Translations under genes and position numbers: made by a program
Source: Oerskovia jenensis
GTDB taxonomy: Bacteria > Actinomycetota > Actinomycetes > Actinomycetales > Cellulomonadaceae
Assembly: GCF_016907235.1 (NCBI RefSeq)
Contig: NZ_JAFBBO010000001.1
Span: 2,170,001-2,234,000, forward strand
Length of the DNA stretch: 64,000 bases
Direction: 5' to 3'
The notes under the pieces: generated by a model
What the model saw: only the letters and a program-made list of their open reading frames with translations
The model's database searches: none
Told to the model about the DNA's origin: nothing
In this document: positions 8,480 through 16,823 of the stretch, one piece after another
How the letters are laid out: the number at the start of each line of letters is the position of its first letter
How positions within the stretch are numbered: the first letter of the stretch is position 1

Positions 8480-8950
8480 GTGATCACGTTCGTCGTCGTC
8501 GGCATCGTCGGGCTCGTGCTCGTGCTGGTCTCGATGATCCTCGGGGAGTTCATCGAGCTCGGCGACGGCGCCGTCTCGGGGACCTCGCTGGGCGTCGGCG
8601 CGATCGTCTTCGGCGCGACCGGCGCGATCGTCGTGTCGAACGACCTGCCCGTCGTCCTCGCGTACGTGGGGTCCGCCGTCCTCGCGGTCCTCGCCGTCCT
8701 CCTCGTGCACCTGCTCACCACGAAGCTCCGCGAGTCCGACGACGCCGCCCCCGTCTCGCTCGTCGGCGTCCAGGGGACCGCCACGAGCGACATCTCGTCC
8801 GCGACGGGAGAGGTCTCCCTCGACGCCGCCCGCGAGCTCGAGCGGCGCCTCGCCTGGGCCGACGAGCCGATCCCCTCGGGCGCCCGCGTGGTCGTGCTCG
8901 AGCAGTCCGGCACCCGCGTCCGCGTCCGGCGGCACTTCCCCAACGACTGA
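8480..8950 (+). CDS. NfeD-like membrane protein, flotillin partner
   Basis: 156 aa, GTG start. Three N-terminal hydrophobic helices (about 2-22, 30-52 and 55-78) are followed by a soluble C-terminal domain that reads like the NfeD OB fold: LVGVQGTATSDI, then ARVVVLEQSGTRVRV near the end. NfeD proteins pair with SPFH/flotillin proteins in bacterial membrane microdomains, and the flotillin gene follows 137 bases downstream. The assignment rests on architecture plus this neighbour. The gap between them has low-complexity Ala/Pro/Arg sequence and no clear terminator, so co-transcription is likely. Confidence 0.75.
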   Translation: MITFVVVGIVGLVLVLVSMILGEFIELGDGAVSGTSLGVGAIVFGATGAIVVSNDLPVVLAYVGSAVLAVLAVLLVHLLTTKLRESDDAAPVSLVGVQGTATSDISSATGEVSLDAARELERRLAWADEPIPSGARVVVLEQSGTRVRVRRHFPND

Positions 8951-9087
8951 TCTCTCTCCGCGTGACCCGCCGGTGACCCCGGCCGCCCCACGAGCACCTC
9001 CCGCACCACCAGCAGGACCGGCACGACCGCACGACCCGCTCGCACGACCCGCCACCGAAAGGAGTCGCGCCGCAGGCGCGTACCGAC

Positions 9088-10575
9088 ATGCTCGAAGATC
9101 CCAACCTCGTCGGCATCATCGCCACGATCGCCCTGGTCATCGCGTTCTTCGCGATCATCACCTTCATCGCCAAGCGCATCCGCCGCGTGCCCCCGAACGA
9201 GGCCCTGATCATCGTGGGGCGCGGCGCGGGCCGCAAGGAGGCCGCGGGCACGGGCCAGCGCGTCGTCACGGGCGGCCGCACCTTCGTGTGGCCCATCCTC
9301 CAGCAGGGCTTCTCCATCTCCCTCGAGCAGCGCCAGATCGGCATCACGGTCGAGGGCGTGGACAAGAACCGCATCAAGATCGCGATCAAGGCGTCGATCA
9401 ACTTCAAGGTCCGCGGCGACGAGGAGGGTGTGCGCCGCGCGGCCCAGCGCTTCCTGTCCCAGCAGGGCACGCTGACCGAGATCATCAAGGAGTCCCTCGA
9501 GGGCTCGCTGCGCTCGATCGTGGGCGACATGACGATCGAGCAGATCATCTCCGACCGCAAGGGCCTCTCGGACCGCGTCGTCGAGTCCACCAAGACGGAC
9601 CTCTCGGAGCAGGGCCTGCAGGTCGACCTCCTCAACATCTCGGACATCTCGACGCCCGGCTCCGACTACCTCGCGAACCTCGGTCGCGCCGAGGCCGCTC
9701 GCGCCCGCCAGGTCGCCGAGGTCTCCGAGGCCGAGGCGCAGCGCGCGTCGGAGTTCGCCGCGATCGACGCCGCAGAGCAGATCGCCGAGCGTCAGAAGGC
9801 CCTCGACCTCAAGCGCGCGATCATCAAGGCCGAGACCGACAAGGCCAACGCCGAGGCCGAGGCAGCAGGCCAGCTCGCCCGTGCCGAGCAGGAGCGCCTG
9901 GTCGCGGTCGAGGAGCGCGAGGCCCTCGCCGAGCAGGCCCGCGTGACGCAGGAGCGCCTCGACATCGAGATCCGCAAGCCCGCCGAGGCCGCGGCGTACG
10001 CCGAGGTCCAGCGCGCCAACGCCCAGCGTGACTCGTCGAACGCGGCGACCGAGGCCGACGCGTACAAGCGCACCACGATCGCCGAGGCCAACAAGACCGC
10101 AGCGATCCAGGACGCCGAGGCGTCCGCCGAGGCCGTCCGCCGCGCCGGTGAGGCCGAGCGTGACCGCCAGGTCGCCCTGGCCGTCGGTATCAAGGCCGAG
10201 GGTGAGGCACGGGCGTTCGCGGTCGAGGCCGAGGGTCGCGCCGAGGCCGTCGCCACGGACGCCAAGGCCGAGGCGCTCAAGAAGTACGGCGAGGCAGCCC
10301 TGGTCCAGGAGCTCATCGAGCGGCTCCCGGAGATCGTCCGCGCCGCGGCCGAGCCCATCGGCAAGATCCAGGGCATGACCGTCATCTCGACCGACGGCGC
10401 GAGCGCGATCACCAAGAACGTCGCCTCGGTGCTGGGCGAGGGCCAGCAGGTCATCAAGCAGCTCACGGGCGTCGACATCAACCAGCTCATCGCCGGGCTC
10501 GCCGGCGGGCACCTGAGCGGCCAGTCGGCCTCGAACGGGTCGTCGGCCGCGTCGTCGGCCGCGTCGTCCAACTGA
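9088..10575 (+). CDS. floT: Flotillin-like SPFH/band-7 protein
   Basis: 495 aa. One N-terminal membrane helix (about 8-28) is followed by the SPFH domain (about 35-200), including EALIIVGRG, SISLEQRQIGITVEGVDKN and VDLLNISDISTPG. A long Ala/Glu-rich coiled coil (about 200-400) carries the repeated AEA/EAE pattern of flotillins, and the tail is Ser-rich. Flotillins scaffold membrane microdomains and affect fluidity and protein assembly. The NfeD-like gene upstream is the expected partner. The symbol is by family resemblance to FloT/YuaG. A strong hairpin terminates the gene. Confidence 0.88.
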   Translation: MLEDPNLVGIIATIALVIAFFAIITFIAKRIRRVPPNEALIIVGRGAGRKEAAGTGQRVVTGGRTFVWPILQQGFSISLEQRQIGITVEGVDKNRIKIAIKASINFKVRGDEEGVRRAAQRFLSQQGTLTEIIKESLEGSLRSIVGDMTIEQIISDRKGLSDRVVESTKTDLSEQGLQVDLLNISDISTPGSDYLANLGRAEAARARQVAEVSEAEAQRASEFAAIDAAEQIAERQKALDLKRAIIKAETDKANAEAEAAGQLARAEQERLVAVEEREALAEQARVTQERLDIEIRKPAEAAAYAEVQRANAQRDSSNAATEADAYKRTTIAEANKTAAIQDAEASAEAVRRAGEAERDRQVALAVGIKAEGEARAFAVEAEGRAEAVATDAKAEALKKYGEAALVQELIERLPEIVRAAAEPIGKIQGMTVISTDGASAITKNVASVLGEGQQVIKQLTGVDINQLIAGLAGGHLSGQSASNGSSAASSAASSN

Positions 10576-10593
10576 CCCGTCCCTGACGGCGGT

Positions 10594-10632
10594 CGGCGCC
10601 GGGGTGGACCCGCTCGGTCCACCCCGGCGCCG
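10594..10632 (+). terminator. Strong hairpin terminator after the flotillin gene
   Basis: Perfect 17-bp stem (10594-10610 with 10616-10632) and a 5-base loop, 18 bases after the stop; no T-run. Confidence 0.75.
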
Positions 10633-10674
10633 CACGCCGTCCCGCCTCACACCTCACACCTCGGAGCGCCCCGC

Positions 10675-11229
10675 ATGCTGACCGCCCAGCAGGTCCTGAA
10701 CACGACGTTCTCCGCGACGAAGTTCCGCGAGGGCTACGACGTCGAGCAGGTCGACGACTACCTCGACCGCGTCACGGCGACGCTCACGGCGTACGAGGCG
10801 GGCGACCGCCCGGGCACGGGGCTGCTGACCTCGGCCGAGGCCCGAAGCGTCCGGTTCTCGGCCACCAAGTGGCGCGAGGGCTACGACGTCACCGAGGTCG
10901 ACGACCTCATCGACGGCATCGTCGGCACGCTCGCTTCCTACGAGGCCGGTCCTGCGCAGGCGCCGAGCACCCCGCCACCGACCGGGGCGGCGAACGTCGC
11001 CGTCGGGCAGCAGGACTCTCCCGGCGCACCGGAGCCGACCGCCGGCACCGGCGCCGGCGGCAAGCCACTCGGCATCCACGACCTGACCACCCAGCTCCAG
11101 TACGCGCGTATCCGCGCGAACGGCAGCGACCGGCTCGTCGTGCTGCTCCCCGACGGCACGACGGCCTCCGTGACCGCGCTCGACGCGGGCCCGCACGGGA
11201 TCACGCTCCGCACCGCACCCCAGGCATAG
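10675..11229 (+). CDS. DivIVA-like protein with two tandem lipid/pole-binding motifs
   Basis: 184 aa. Two copies of the DivIVA N-terminal signature lie in tandem: TFSATKFREGYDVEQVDDYLDRV (split here as residues about 11-33) and RFSATKWREGYDVTEVDDLIDGI (about 59-81). DivIVA normally has one such motif followed by a long coiled coil. Here there is no coiled coil but a Pro/Gly-rich linker (about 90-130) and a small beta-rich end (LVVLLPDGTTASVTALDAG). It may be recruited to curved membrane or to the pole and could link with the microdomain genes upstream, but that is inference. The gene stands between a strong terminator and a convergent methyltransferase. Confidence 0.72.
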   Translation: MLTAQQVLNTTFSATKFREGYDVEQVDDYLDRVTATLTAYEAGDRPGTGLLTSAEARSVRFSATKWREGYDVTEVDDLIDGIVGTLASYEAGPAQAPSTPPPTGAANVAVGQQDSPGAPEPTAGTGAGGKPLGIHDLTTQLQYARIRANGSDRLVVLLPDGTTASVTALDAGPHGITLRTAPQA

Positions 11230-11245
11230 CGCAGGGCGGGGCGGC

Positions 11246-11902
11246 CTACGGGCGCCGCACCCGCAGCACCGTGTCGCGGATCGCGACAGGCCGCCCCTCG
11301 GAGTCCGCCATCTCGCGCGCGGGCGCCTCGTTGGTCTCGACGACCCACCCGTCGAGGTCGAGCTCGGCCAGCAGGTCGTCGCCCGTGTAGAAGAAGTGCT
11401 CGTCGAACTCGCGGCGCACGGTCTCGTGGTCCTCGGGGTGGTGCCCGACGAGGAGCAGACGCCCGCCCGGTGCCACGGCCTGCGCGAGACGCGGGAAGAC
11501 CTGCCGGCGAAGGTCTGCGGGCAGGTGCATGAAGTGGGCCGTGACGAGGTCGAAGCGCTCGTCCCCCGGCTCCCACTCGACGAGGTCCGCCTGGCGCCAC
11601 TCGATCTTCTCGGCCACGCCGGTGACGACCGCGTGGGCCGCGGCCTTCCCGAGCGCGACCGGGGAGATGTCGAGCCCCACGACGTCCCACCCCTGGCGTG
11701 CGAGCCACACCGAGTCGGCCCCCTCGCCCGCACCCACGTCGAGCGCGCGACCCGGCGTCAGGTCCGCGGCCTGCGCGACGAGCTGTGGGTTCGGGTTGCC
11801 GCTCCACACCGCCTCGGTCGAGCCGTAGCGCTCGTCCCAGAACGCCTGGTCGAAGTGGTGCTGCTGGTGGCCGTGCTCGTGGTTCTGGTGGTCGTGCGCC
11901 AC
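11246..11902 (-). CDS. Class I SAM-dependent methyltransferase with His-rich N-terminus
   Basis: 218 aa from GTG 11902, chosen because GAGGAG lies just upstream and the longer reading is random-looking. The SAM-binding motif I LDVGAGEGADSVWLA is at about residues 48-62, followed by VVGLDISPVAL and VTAHFMHLP, as in TehB/thiopurine-type small-molecule methyltransferases. The N-terminus has at least seven His in its first 20 residues (HDHQNHEHGHQQHH), which may bind metal or simply be a tail. Substrate unknown. It is convergent with the DivIVA-like gene, 16 bases apart. Confidence 0.85.
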   Translation of the reverse strand: MAHDHQNHEHGHQQHHFDQAFWDERYGSTEAVWSGNPNPQLVAQAADLTPGRALDVGAGEGADSVWLARQGWDVVGLDISPVALGKAAAHAVVTGVAEKIEWRQADLVEWEPGDERFDLVTAHFMHLPADLRRQVFPRLAQAVAPGGRLLLVGHHPEDHETVRREFDEHFFYTGDDLLAELDLDGWVVETNEAPAREMADSEGRPVAIRDTVLRVRRP

Positions 11903-12033
11903 GCGGGCTCCTCGGGTCGGGACCGGCCGTGGGTCGGTCGTCTTCCCCGACCTTGACGCCTCGGCGGGCCCGGGTGCAAGCGGCCTTGCCGTTCCGGCAA
12001 ACGCGGATCCGGCCCGGGCGACGCTCGCACGGG

Positions 12034-12825
12034 TCACCCGATCCAGCCGAGCCACACCACGGCGTCACGCGCGAGCAGGAACCCGACGATCCCCACGACC
12101 CACGCCGTGGTCGACGCCGCGTTCTTCGTCATCCACGCGTTGAGCCGGTCGAGGAGCGGCCCCACCTGGCGGGCCGCGAGGACGCGCCCTGCCAGGAGCA
12201 CCAGCGCGGGCAGCACCATGACGACGCAGTACCCGGCCAGCACGACCGCGGTCGCAGGCCATCCGAGGTCCGAGCGCGTCATCATCCCGATCGCCGCGAG
12301 GTACGGCAGCATCGACGCGAGCTCGATCGCCGCGGCCGCGAGCGCCAGCCCCATGAGGGCCGTGACCGAGCCGGTGCGCGGCGCGGTCACGACGCCCGGG
12401 TGCGCTCCGCCGTCGGGCAGGGGCGTGAGGCCCGACGGCGCCGCTCCGGTCTCGCTCGACGCACCCATCGCGCGGGCCCGCCACCGCAGGACGCGGCCCC
12501 CACCGTCCGACGAACCCTTGGACCGCCGGTCGAGGCGGAAGCTGTACGCGACGAGCGCGGCCCCCACGAGGAGCTCGACGATCCGGGCGGGCCGCGTCTC
12601 GAACAGCCGGCCGAACCCTTCGGCGAAGGCCCCAGCCCCCAGCGCGATCACGATCCCGACCACGAGGTAGAACCCGACGATCGTGCCCAGGTAGACGAGC
12701 AGCCGCGCGACCCGTACCCGGCCCGGGGTCATGAGCAGCCAGACCGGGATGAGCAGCGTCCCGAAGCTCGTCGAGTCGACGAGGGCCAGGACCACGAGCG
12801 CGCCGAGGAGCGGGAGAAGTTCCAT
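12034..12825 (-). CDS. GAP-family (Sap-like) integral membrane protein
   Basis: 263 aa, about six membrane helices. The first helix reads LLPLLGALVVLALVDSTSFGTLLIPVWLLM, close to the start of actinobacterial GAP/Sap proteins, which were implicated in transport of surface glycopeptidolipids and sulfolipids in mycobacteria and resemble LysE-type exporters. The cytoplasmic loop between helices 3 and 4 (about residues 100-150) contains an in-frame CCCGACGGCG palindrome. ATG 12825 has AAGGGTGG upstream. Divergent from the histidine kinase at 12952. Substrate is unknown. Confidence 0.78.
   Translation of the reverse strand: MELLPLLGALVVLALVDSTSFGTLLIPVWLLMTPGRVRVARLLVYLGTIVGFYLVVGIVIALGAGAFAEGFGRLFETRPARIVELLVGAALVAYSFRLDRRSKGSSDGGGRVLRWRARAMGASSETGAAPSGLTPLPDGGAHPGVVTAPRTGSVTALMGLALAAAAIELASMLPYLAAIGMMTRSDLGWPATAVVLAGYCVVMVLPALVLLAGRVLAARQVGPLLDRLNAWMTKNAASTTAWVVGIVGFLLARDAVVWLGWIG
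12408..12440. repeat. CCCGACGGCG palindrome inside the GAP-family gene
   Basis: 11-bp perfect arms (12408-12418 and 12430-12440). Read on the minus strand it encodes the loop segment GLTPLPDGGAHPG between membrane helices. Confidence 0.72.
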
Positions 12826-12951
12826 GCCGCCACCCTTGCGCGGGAGAAGAGGGGCGTCGTCGGGCGGACGAGTGATCCTCGGGACGGCGGACGCCGCGCC
12901 GTACATCGTTCGAGCGATCCGCACGCGGGGCCCCTGTGCTGAGATGGGAAC

Positions 12952-14442
12952 GTGCCCGACCCCCTGCCTGCGCCCGCCGACACCGCCGCGGCCGACGCCC
13001 CGGTGGCCGACGCCTCGCGCGTGCGGCGGTTCCTGCGCCGGGTCGACGCCGGGTTCCGCGACGACGGGCCCGGCGGGGACCCGTACGACGCGGCCGGGAC
13101 GTTCGTGCTCGGGGTCGCGCTGCTCGCGGTCGGGGTCGTCGCGGTGTGGTCCTTCCCGCCGTTCGTCGAGCCGGCCAACCGGTGGTGGCACGTCCTGCCC
13201 CTCGCGGTCGGCTGCCTCCTGCTCCTCGTCAAGCGCCGACACACCGCCCTCGCGCTGGTCGGCGGGCTGCTCGTCCTCCTCGCGGACATCGCGATCGGGG
13301 GCAGCCTGAGCGTCCTCCTCGTCCTGTGGGAGCTGCTCTTCGCGAGCGGGCTCTACGGGAGCAGGCGGCTGCGACGTGTCGTCAACATCGTCGTGACGGT
13401 GCTCGTCGCCGCGGCCGCCGTCGCCACGGCCGAGTACTTCCGGGACGTGCAGGGGTTCGTCCTGGGAGGGATCCAGGCGGCCGCGATCATCGCGACCCCC
13501 CTGTGGTGGGCCGCGAACGTGCGGCAGAAGACCGACCTCGCGGACCTCGCGGCGCAACGAGCCGACCTCGAGGCACAGCGCGCCGACCTCGAGGCGCAAC
13601 GGGCCACCGACCTGGAGCGGATCGCCGAGCTCGGCCAGCACGAGGCCGTGCGGGCCGAGCGCGCGGCGATGGCGCGCGACCTGCACGACGTCATCGCGTC
13701 GCACCTGTCGGCCATCGCGATCCACTCGGGGGCCGCGCTCGCGTCGCCGCCCGACGCGGCCAAGGACCGGGCGGCCCTCGAGCTCGTGCGGTCGAGCAGC
13801 ATCACGTCGCTCGAGGAGATGCGCGCCATGATCCTGCTGCTGCGCTCGGACCTTCCCCGCGACCCGGCCCCCTCGGCCGGGCCGTCGGAACGTGACCGGG
13901 ACGGGGACCGGCTCCGTCCCGACCACCGGTCCACGGTGCTCGCGGGCGAGGCCGTCGCAGCCCCCGCGCGCCTCGCCGGGCTCGACGACGTGATCTCGTC
14001 CGCGCGCGCCCAGGGCCTCACGGTCGAGGTCGACGACCCCGACGACGCCCGGGCGGCGCGCCTCCCGTCGGCTCTCGACCAGGCCGCGCACCGGATCGTG
14101 CAGGAGGCGCTGACGAACGCGTCCAAGCACGCCCCGGGGGGCCGGGTGCGGGTCGTGCTCGGGCTGGGCGACCTCCCCGAGCAGGTCCTCACGGTCGAGG
14201 TCACGAGCACGCTGACCGCCTCCCCCGGGCCGCTGCCCCCGAGCCTGAGCGCCCGCACCGGTCTCCTCACGATGCGCGAACGCGCCGAGGCGCTCGGTGG
14301 CACGTTCCGGGCGGGCTCGACCGAGGCGGGCGACGCGTGGACCGTCCGGGCCGACCTGCCGCTGGGGCGGTCCTGCGCGGAGGCGTCCGGACGCACCCCG
14401 CCCGCCCTCGACCCCGCCGACACCCCTGGAGCCCCCGCATGA
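12952..14442 (+). CDS. Sensor histidine kinase, NarL/DesK type
   Basis: 496 aa, GTG start. Four to five membrane helices (about 45-190), then a coiled linker with repeated AQRADLE units (about 198-222). The HisKA_3 box RDLHDVIASHL follows with phospho-acceptor His245, then a HATPase domain with N-box EALTNASKHAPGG and G-box TGLLTMRERAEALGG. It phosphorylates the response regulator that overlaps its stop by ATGA. The signal is unknown; there is no large external domain, so it may sense the membrane itself, as DesK does. The tandem AQRADLE repeat could vary in number between strains. Confidence 0.9.
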   Translation: MPDPLPAPADTAAADAPVADASRVRRFLRRVDAGFRDDGPGGDPYDAAGTFVLGVALLAVGVVAVWSFPPFVEPANRWWHVLPLAVGCLLLLVKRRHTALALVGGLLVLLADIAIGGSLSVLLVLWELLFASGLYGSRRLRRVVNIVVTVLVAAAAVATAEYFRDVQGFVLGGIQAAAIIATPLWWAANVRQKTDLADLAAQRADLEAQRADLEAQRATDLERIAELGQHEAVRAERAAMARDLHDVIASHLSAIAIHSGAALASPPDAAKDRAALELVRSSSITSLEEMRAMILLLRSDLPRDPAPSAGPSERDRDGDRLRPDHRSTVLAGEAVAAPARLAGLDDVISSARAQGLTVEVDDPDDARAARLPSALDQAAHRIVQEALTNASKHAPGGRVRVVLGLGDLPEQVLTVEVTSTLTASPGPLPPSLSARTGLLTMRERAEALGGTFRAGSTEAGDAWTVRADLPLGRSCAEASGRTPPALDPADTPGAPA

Positions 14443-15125
14443 TCCGTGTCCTGCTCGCCGACGACCACGCCGCGATCCGGGCCGGGCTCCGGTTCCTGCT
14501 GGACGCGGCCCCGGACATCGAGGTCGTGGGCGAGGCCGCCGACGGCGCGGCGGCGATCACGAACGCCCGCGCCCTGCGCCCCGCGGTCGTCCTCATGGAC
14601 CTGCGCATGCCCGGCGTCGACGGCATCGAGGCCACCCGCACGATCGTCACCGAGCGACTGGCCGAGGTCCTCGTCCTGACGACGTTCGACCTCGACGAGT
14701 ACGTCGACGAGGCCCTGCGCGCGGGGGCCGCGGGGTTCCTGCTCAAGACCGCGGAGCCCGCGGCGCTCATCGACGCGGTCCGCCGCGTCGCGGCCGGCGA
14801 CGGCGTCCTCGCCCCCGAGGTCACGCGCCGCCTCCTCGCGGCGTTCGCGTCCGCCCCCCGGCCCGACGGCGCCGCTCACCTCCCGGGGCGCGCTGCGCCG
14901 TCGGGCCAGGGGATGCCGGGCGACCCGCGACTGTCCGACCTGACCCCGCGCGAGACGGACGTCCTCGCGGCCCTGGGTCGCGGGCTGTCCAACCAGGGCA
15001 TCGCCGACGAGCTCGTCATCAGCGAGGCCACGGCCAAGACGCACGTGTCGCGCGTGCTCGCCAAGCTCCAGGTCACGACCCGCATGCAGGCGGCCATCGT
15101 GGCGCGGGACACGGGACTCGCGTAA
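14439..15125 (+). CDS. LuxR/NarL-type response regulator
   Basis: 228 aa, ATG 14439 overlapping the kinase stop (ATGA) with GGAG upstream. Receiver domain residues 1-120 with acidic pair near D8/D9, phosphorylation site Asp54 (VVLMDLRMPG) and conserved Lys near 104 (GFLLKTAEP). The C-terminal LuxR helix-turn-helix (about 165-228) reads LTPRETDVLAALGRGLSNQGIADEL then SEATAKTHVSRVLAKL. The inter-domain linker is lengthened by an in-frame CCCGACGGCG palindrome (14860-14907). It forms a two-component system with the preceding kinase; target genes are not evident here. Confidence 0.92.
   Translation: MIRVLLADDHAAIRAGLRFLLDAAPDIEVVGEAADGAAAITNARALRPAVVLMDLRMPGVDGIEATRTIVTERLAEVLVLTTFDLDEYVDEALRAGAAGFLLKTAEPAALIDAVRRVAAGDGVLAPEVTRRLLAAFASAPRPDGAAHLPGRAAPSGQGMPGDPRLSDLTPRETDVLAALGRGLSNQGIADELVISEATAKTHVSRVLAKLQVTTRMQAAIVARDTGLA
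14860..14907. repeat. CCCGACGGCG palindrome inside the response-regulator linker
   Basis: 13-bp perfect arms (14860-14872 and 14895-14907). It encodes RPDGAAHLPGRAAPSG exactly between receiver and DNA-binding domains, the place most tolerant of insertion. Confidence 0.8.
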
Positions 15126-15144
15126 CGCGCGCCCTCTGCCCGCG

Positions 15145-15204
15145 CCGAGAAGTGAGTAATTGCCCCTGAATCGCGGGATTCAGGGGCAATTACTCACTTC
15201 TCGG
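15145..15204. terminator. 28-bp perfect palindrome, bidirectional terminator-like
   Basis: Arms 15145-15172 and 15177-15204 are perfectly complementary with a 4-base loop. The sequence (AGAAGTGAGTAATTGCCCC) is much less GC-rich than its surroundings. It separates the convergent response regulator and sugar porter. Confidence 0.8.
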
Positions 15205-15222
15205 CAGGGGTGGGACGGCGCG

Positions 15223-16710
15223 TCAGGCCGACTCGACGATGTGGCCGCGCTTGATGACGAAGTCGTCGCGCATGTCCTCGAGCTCCTTGCCGCGCGTCTC
15301 CGGGATCTTGTAGAAGACGAAGAACAGCGACAGCAGCGCGAAGAACGCGTAGAACGCGTACGCGAAGCTCAGGCCGATGTCGGCCAGCACGGGGAACGTC
15401 GTCGAGATCGCGAAGTTCGCGACCCACTGCGCGGCGGCAGCGACCGCGAGCGCGCTCGCCCGGATGCGGTTGGGGAACATCTCCCCCAGCAGCACCCAGA
15501 CGACCGGCCCCCACGACGCCCCGAAGAACACCACGAACGCGTTGGCCGCGATGAGCGCGACCGTGGCCCAGGCACCGTCGAGCGAGGCCGTGGACGTGCC
15601 GTCGGAGGCCGTGGTCATCGTGGCCTGCGTGAACGCGATGGCCATCATGCCGAGCGAGACGAACATGCCCGCAGACCCCGCGAGGAGCAGGATGCGGCGG
15701 CCGATCCGGTCGATCAGGAGGATCGCCACGATCGTCACGACGATGTTCGTGACCGACGTGATGACAGAGGTCAGGAGCGCGTCGTCCTCCGAGAACCCGA
15801 CCGACCGCCACAGCGTCGTCGAGTAGTAGAAGATCACGTTGATGCCGACGAACTGCTGGAAGACCGAGAGCAGGATGCCGACCCAGACGATCGGCTTGAG
15901 ACCCAGGCGCTTGCCCCTCAGGTCCTTGATCGACGCCTTCGTGTCCGACTTGAGAGAGTTCTCGATGTCCGCGATCTTGTGGTCGACGTCCTGGACCCCC
16001 GTGAACTCACGCAGGACCTCGGCCGCCTTCTTCGTCTCGCCCTTCGCCACCAGGTAGCGCGGCGACTCCGGGATGCGGAGCGCGAACAGGCCGTACGCGA
16101 CCGCCGGGACCGCGGCCGCCATGAACATCCAGCGCCGCGCCTCCTGGCCCAGCCACAGCACGTTCGACGCGCCGCCCGCGGCCCCCGCCAGCGCAGCGTC
16201 CGTGAGGAGCGAGGCGAAGATACCGGTCACGATCGCGAGCTGCTGCAGAGAGCCGAGCCGGCCGCGGATGCGCGCCGGGGAGACCTCGGCGATGTACGCG
16301 GGCGCGATGACCGACGCCGCACCGATACCCAGACCCCCGACCACGCGCCAGATGATCAGGTCGACCACCGAGAACGCGAGACCCGAACCGAACGCCGACA
16401 CGAAGAACAGTGCCGACGCGATGAGCATGACCTTGATGCGGCCGATCTTGTTCGCGACCGGCCCCGCGAACCAGGCACCCACCGCACAGCCGATGAGCGC
16501 CGACGACACCGCGAAACCGGTGATCGCCGCGTTCAGCTCGAACGTCTCGGACAGCGAGTCGACGGCCCCGTTGATCACGGCCGTGTCGAACCCGAACAGG
16601 AAGCCACCCAGTGCGGCGGCCAGGCTGATCCCGACGACCTTCTTGTTCAGCCGCTTGGCCCTGGCCTGGGCCTGTGCGTCCCCAGCCGCTCCCGCGTCGT
16701 TGCTGGTCAT
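15223..16710 (-). CDS. Sugar porter (MFS, glucose/xylose-H+ symporter type)
   Basis: 495 aa with twelve membrane helices. Sugar-porter signatures are clear: GGFLFGFDTAVINGAV in TM1, a GRR-type motif at DRIGRR, PESPRYLVAKG after TM6 and PETRGKELEDM near the C-terminus. It imports a monosaccharide (glucose, xylose, galactose or inositol cannot be separated by eye) by proton symport across the cytoplasmic membrane. A GGAGGGGG ribosome site precedes ATG 16710. It stands alone between a palindromic terminator and an unknown gene. Confidence 0.92.
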   Translation of the reverse strand: MTSNDAGAAGDAQAQARAKRLNKKVVGISLAAALGGFLFGFDTAVINGAVDSLSETFELNAAITGFAVSSALIGCAVGAWFAGPVANKIGRIKVMLIASALFFVSAFGSGLAFSVVDLIIWRVVGGLGIGAASVIAPAYIAEVSPARIRGRLGSLQQLAIVTGIFASLLTDAALAGAAGGASNVLWLGQEARRWMFMAAAVPAVAYGLFALRIPESPRYLVAKGETKKAAEVLREFTGVQDVDHKIADIENSLKSDTKASIKDLRGKRLGLKPIVWVGILLSVFQQFVGINVIFYYSTTLWRSVGFSEDDALLTSVITSVTNIVVTIVAILLIDRIGRRILLLAGSAGMFVSLGMMAIAFTQATMTTASDGTSTASLDGAWATVALIAANAFVVFFGASWGPVVWVLLGEMFPNRIRASALAVAAAAQWVANFAISTTFPVLADIGLSFAYAFYAFFALLSLFFVFYKIPETRGKELEDMRDDFVIKRGHIVESA

Positions 16711-16823
16711 GACGACCCCCTCCGTGTCAGGTTGTCCTTTGACGATAGTGAGGAGAGGGCGTGGTCGCGCGGTGAGCGACCGTGGTGAGGGTCACGCGGC
16801 AGGTCACGGTTGCTCGTGGCCGC

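Noticed and set aside
12826-14130. Upstream extension of the GAP gene, about 430 codons antisense to the histidine kinase
   Set aside because: The kinase motifs are intact on the plus strand; the GAP protein starts at ATG 12825 with its first helix.
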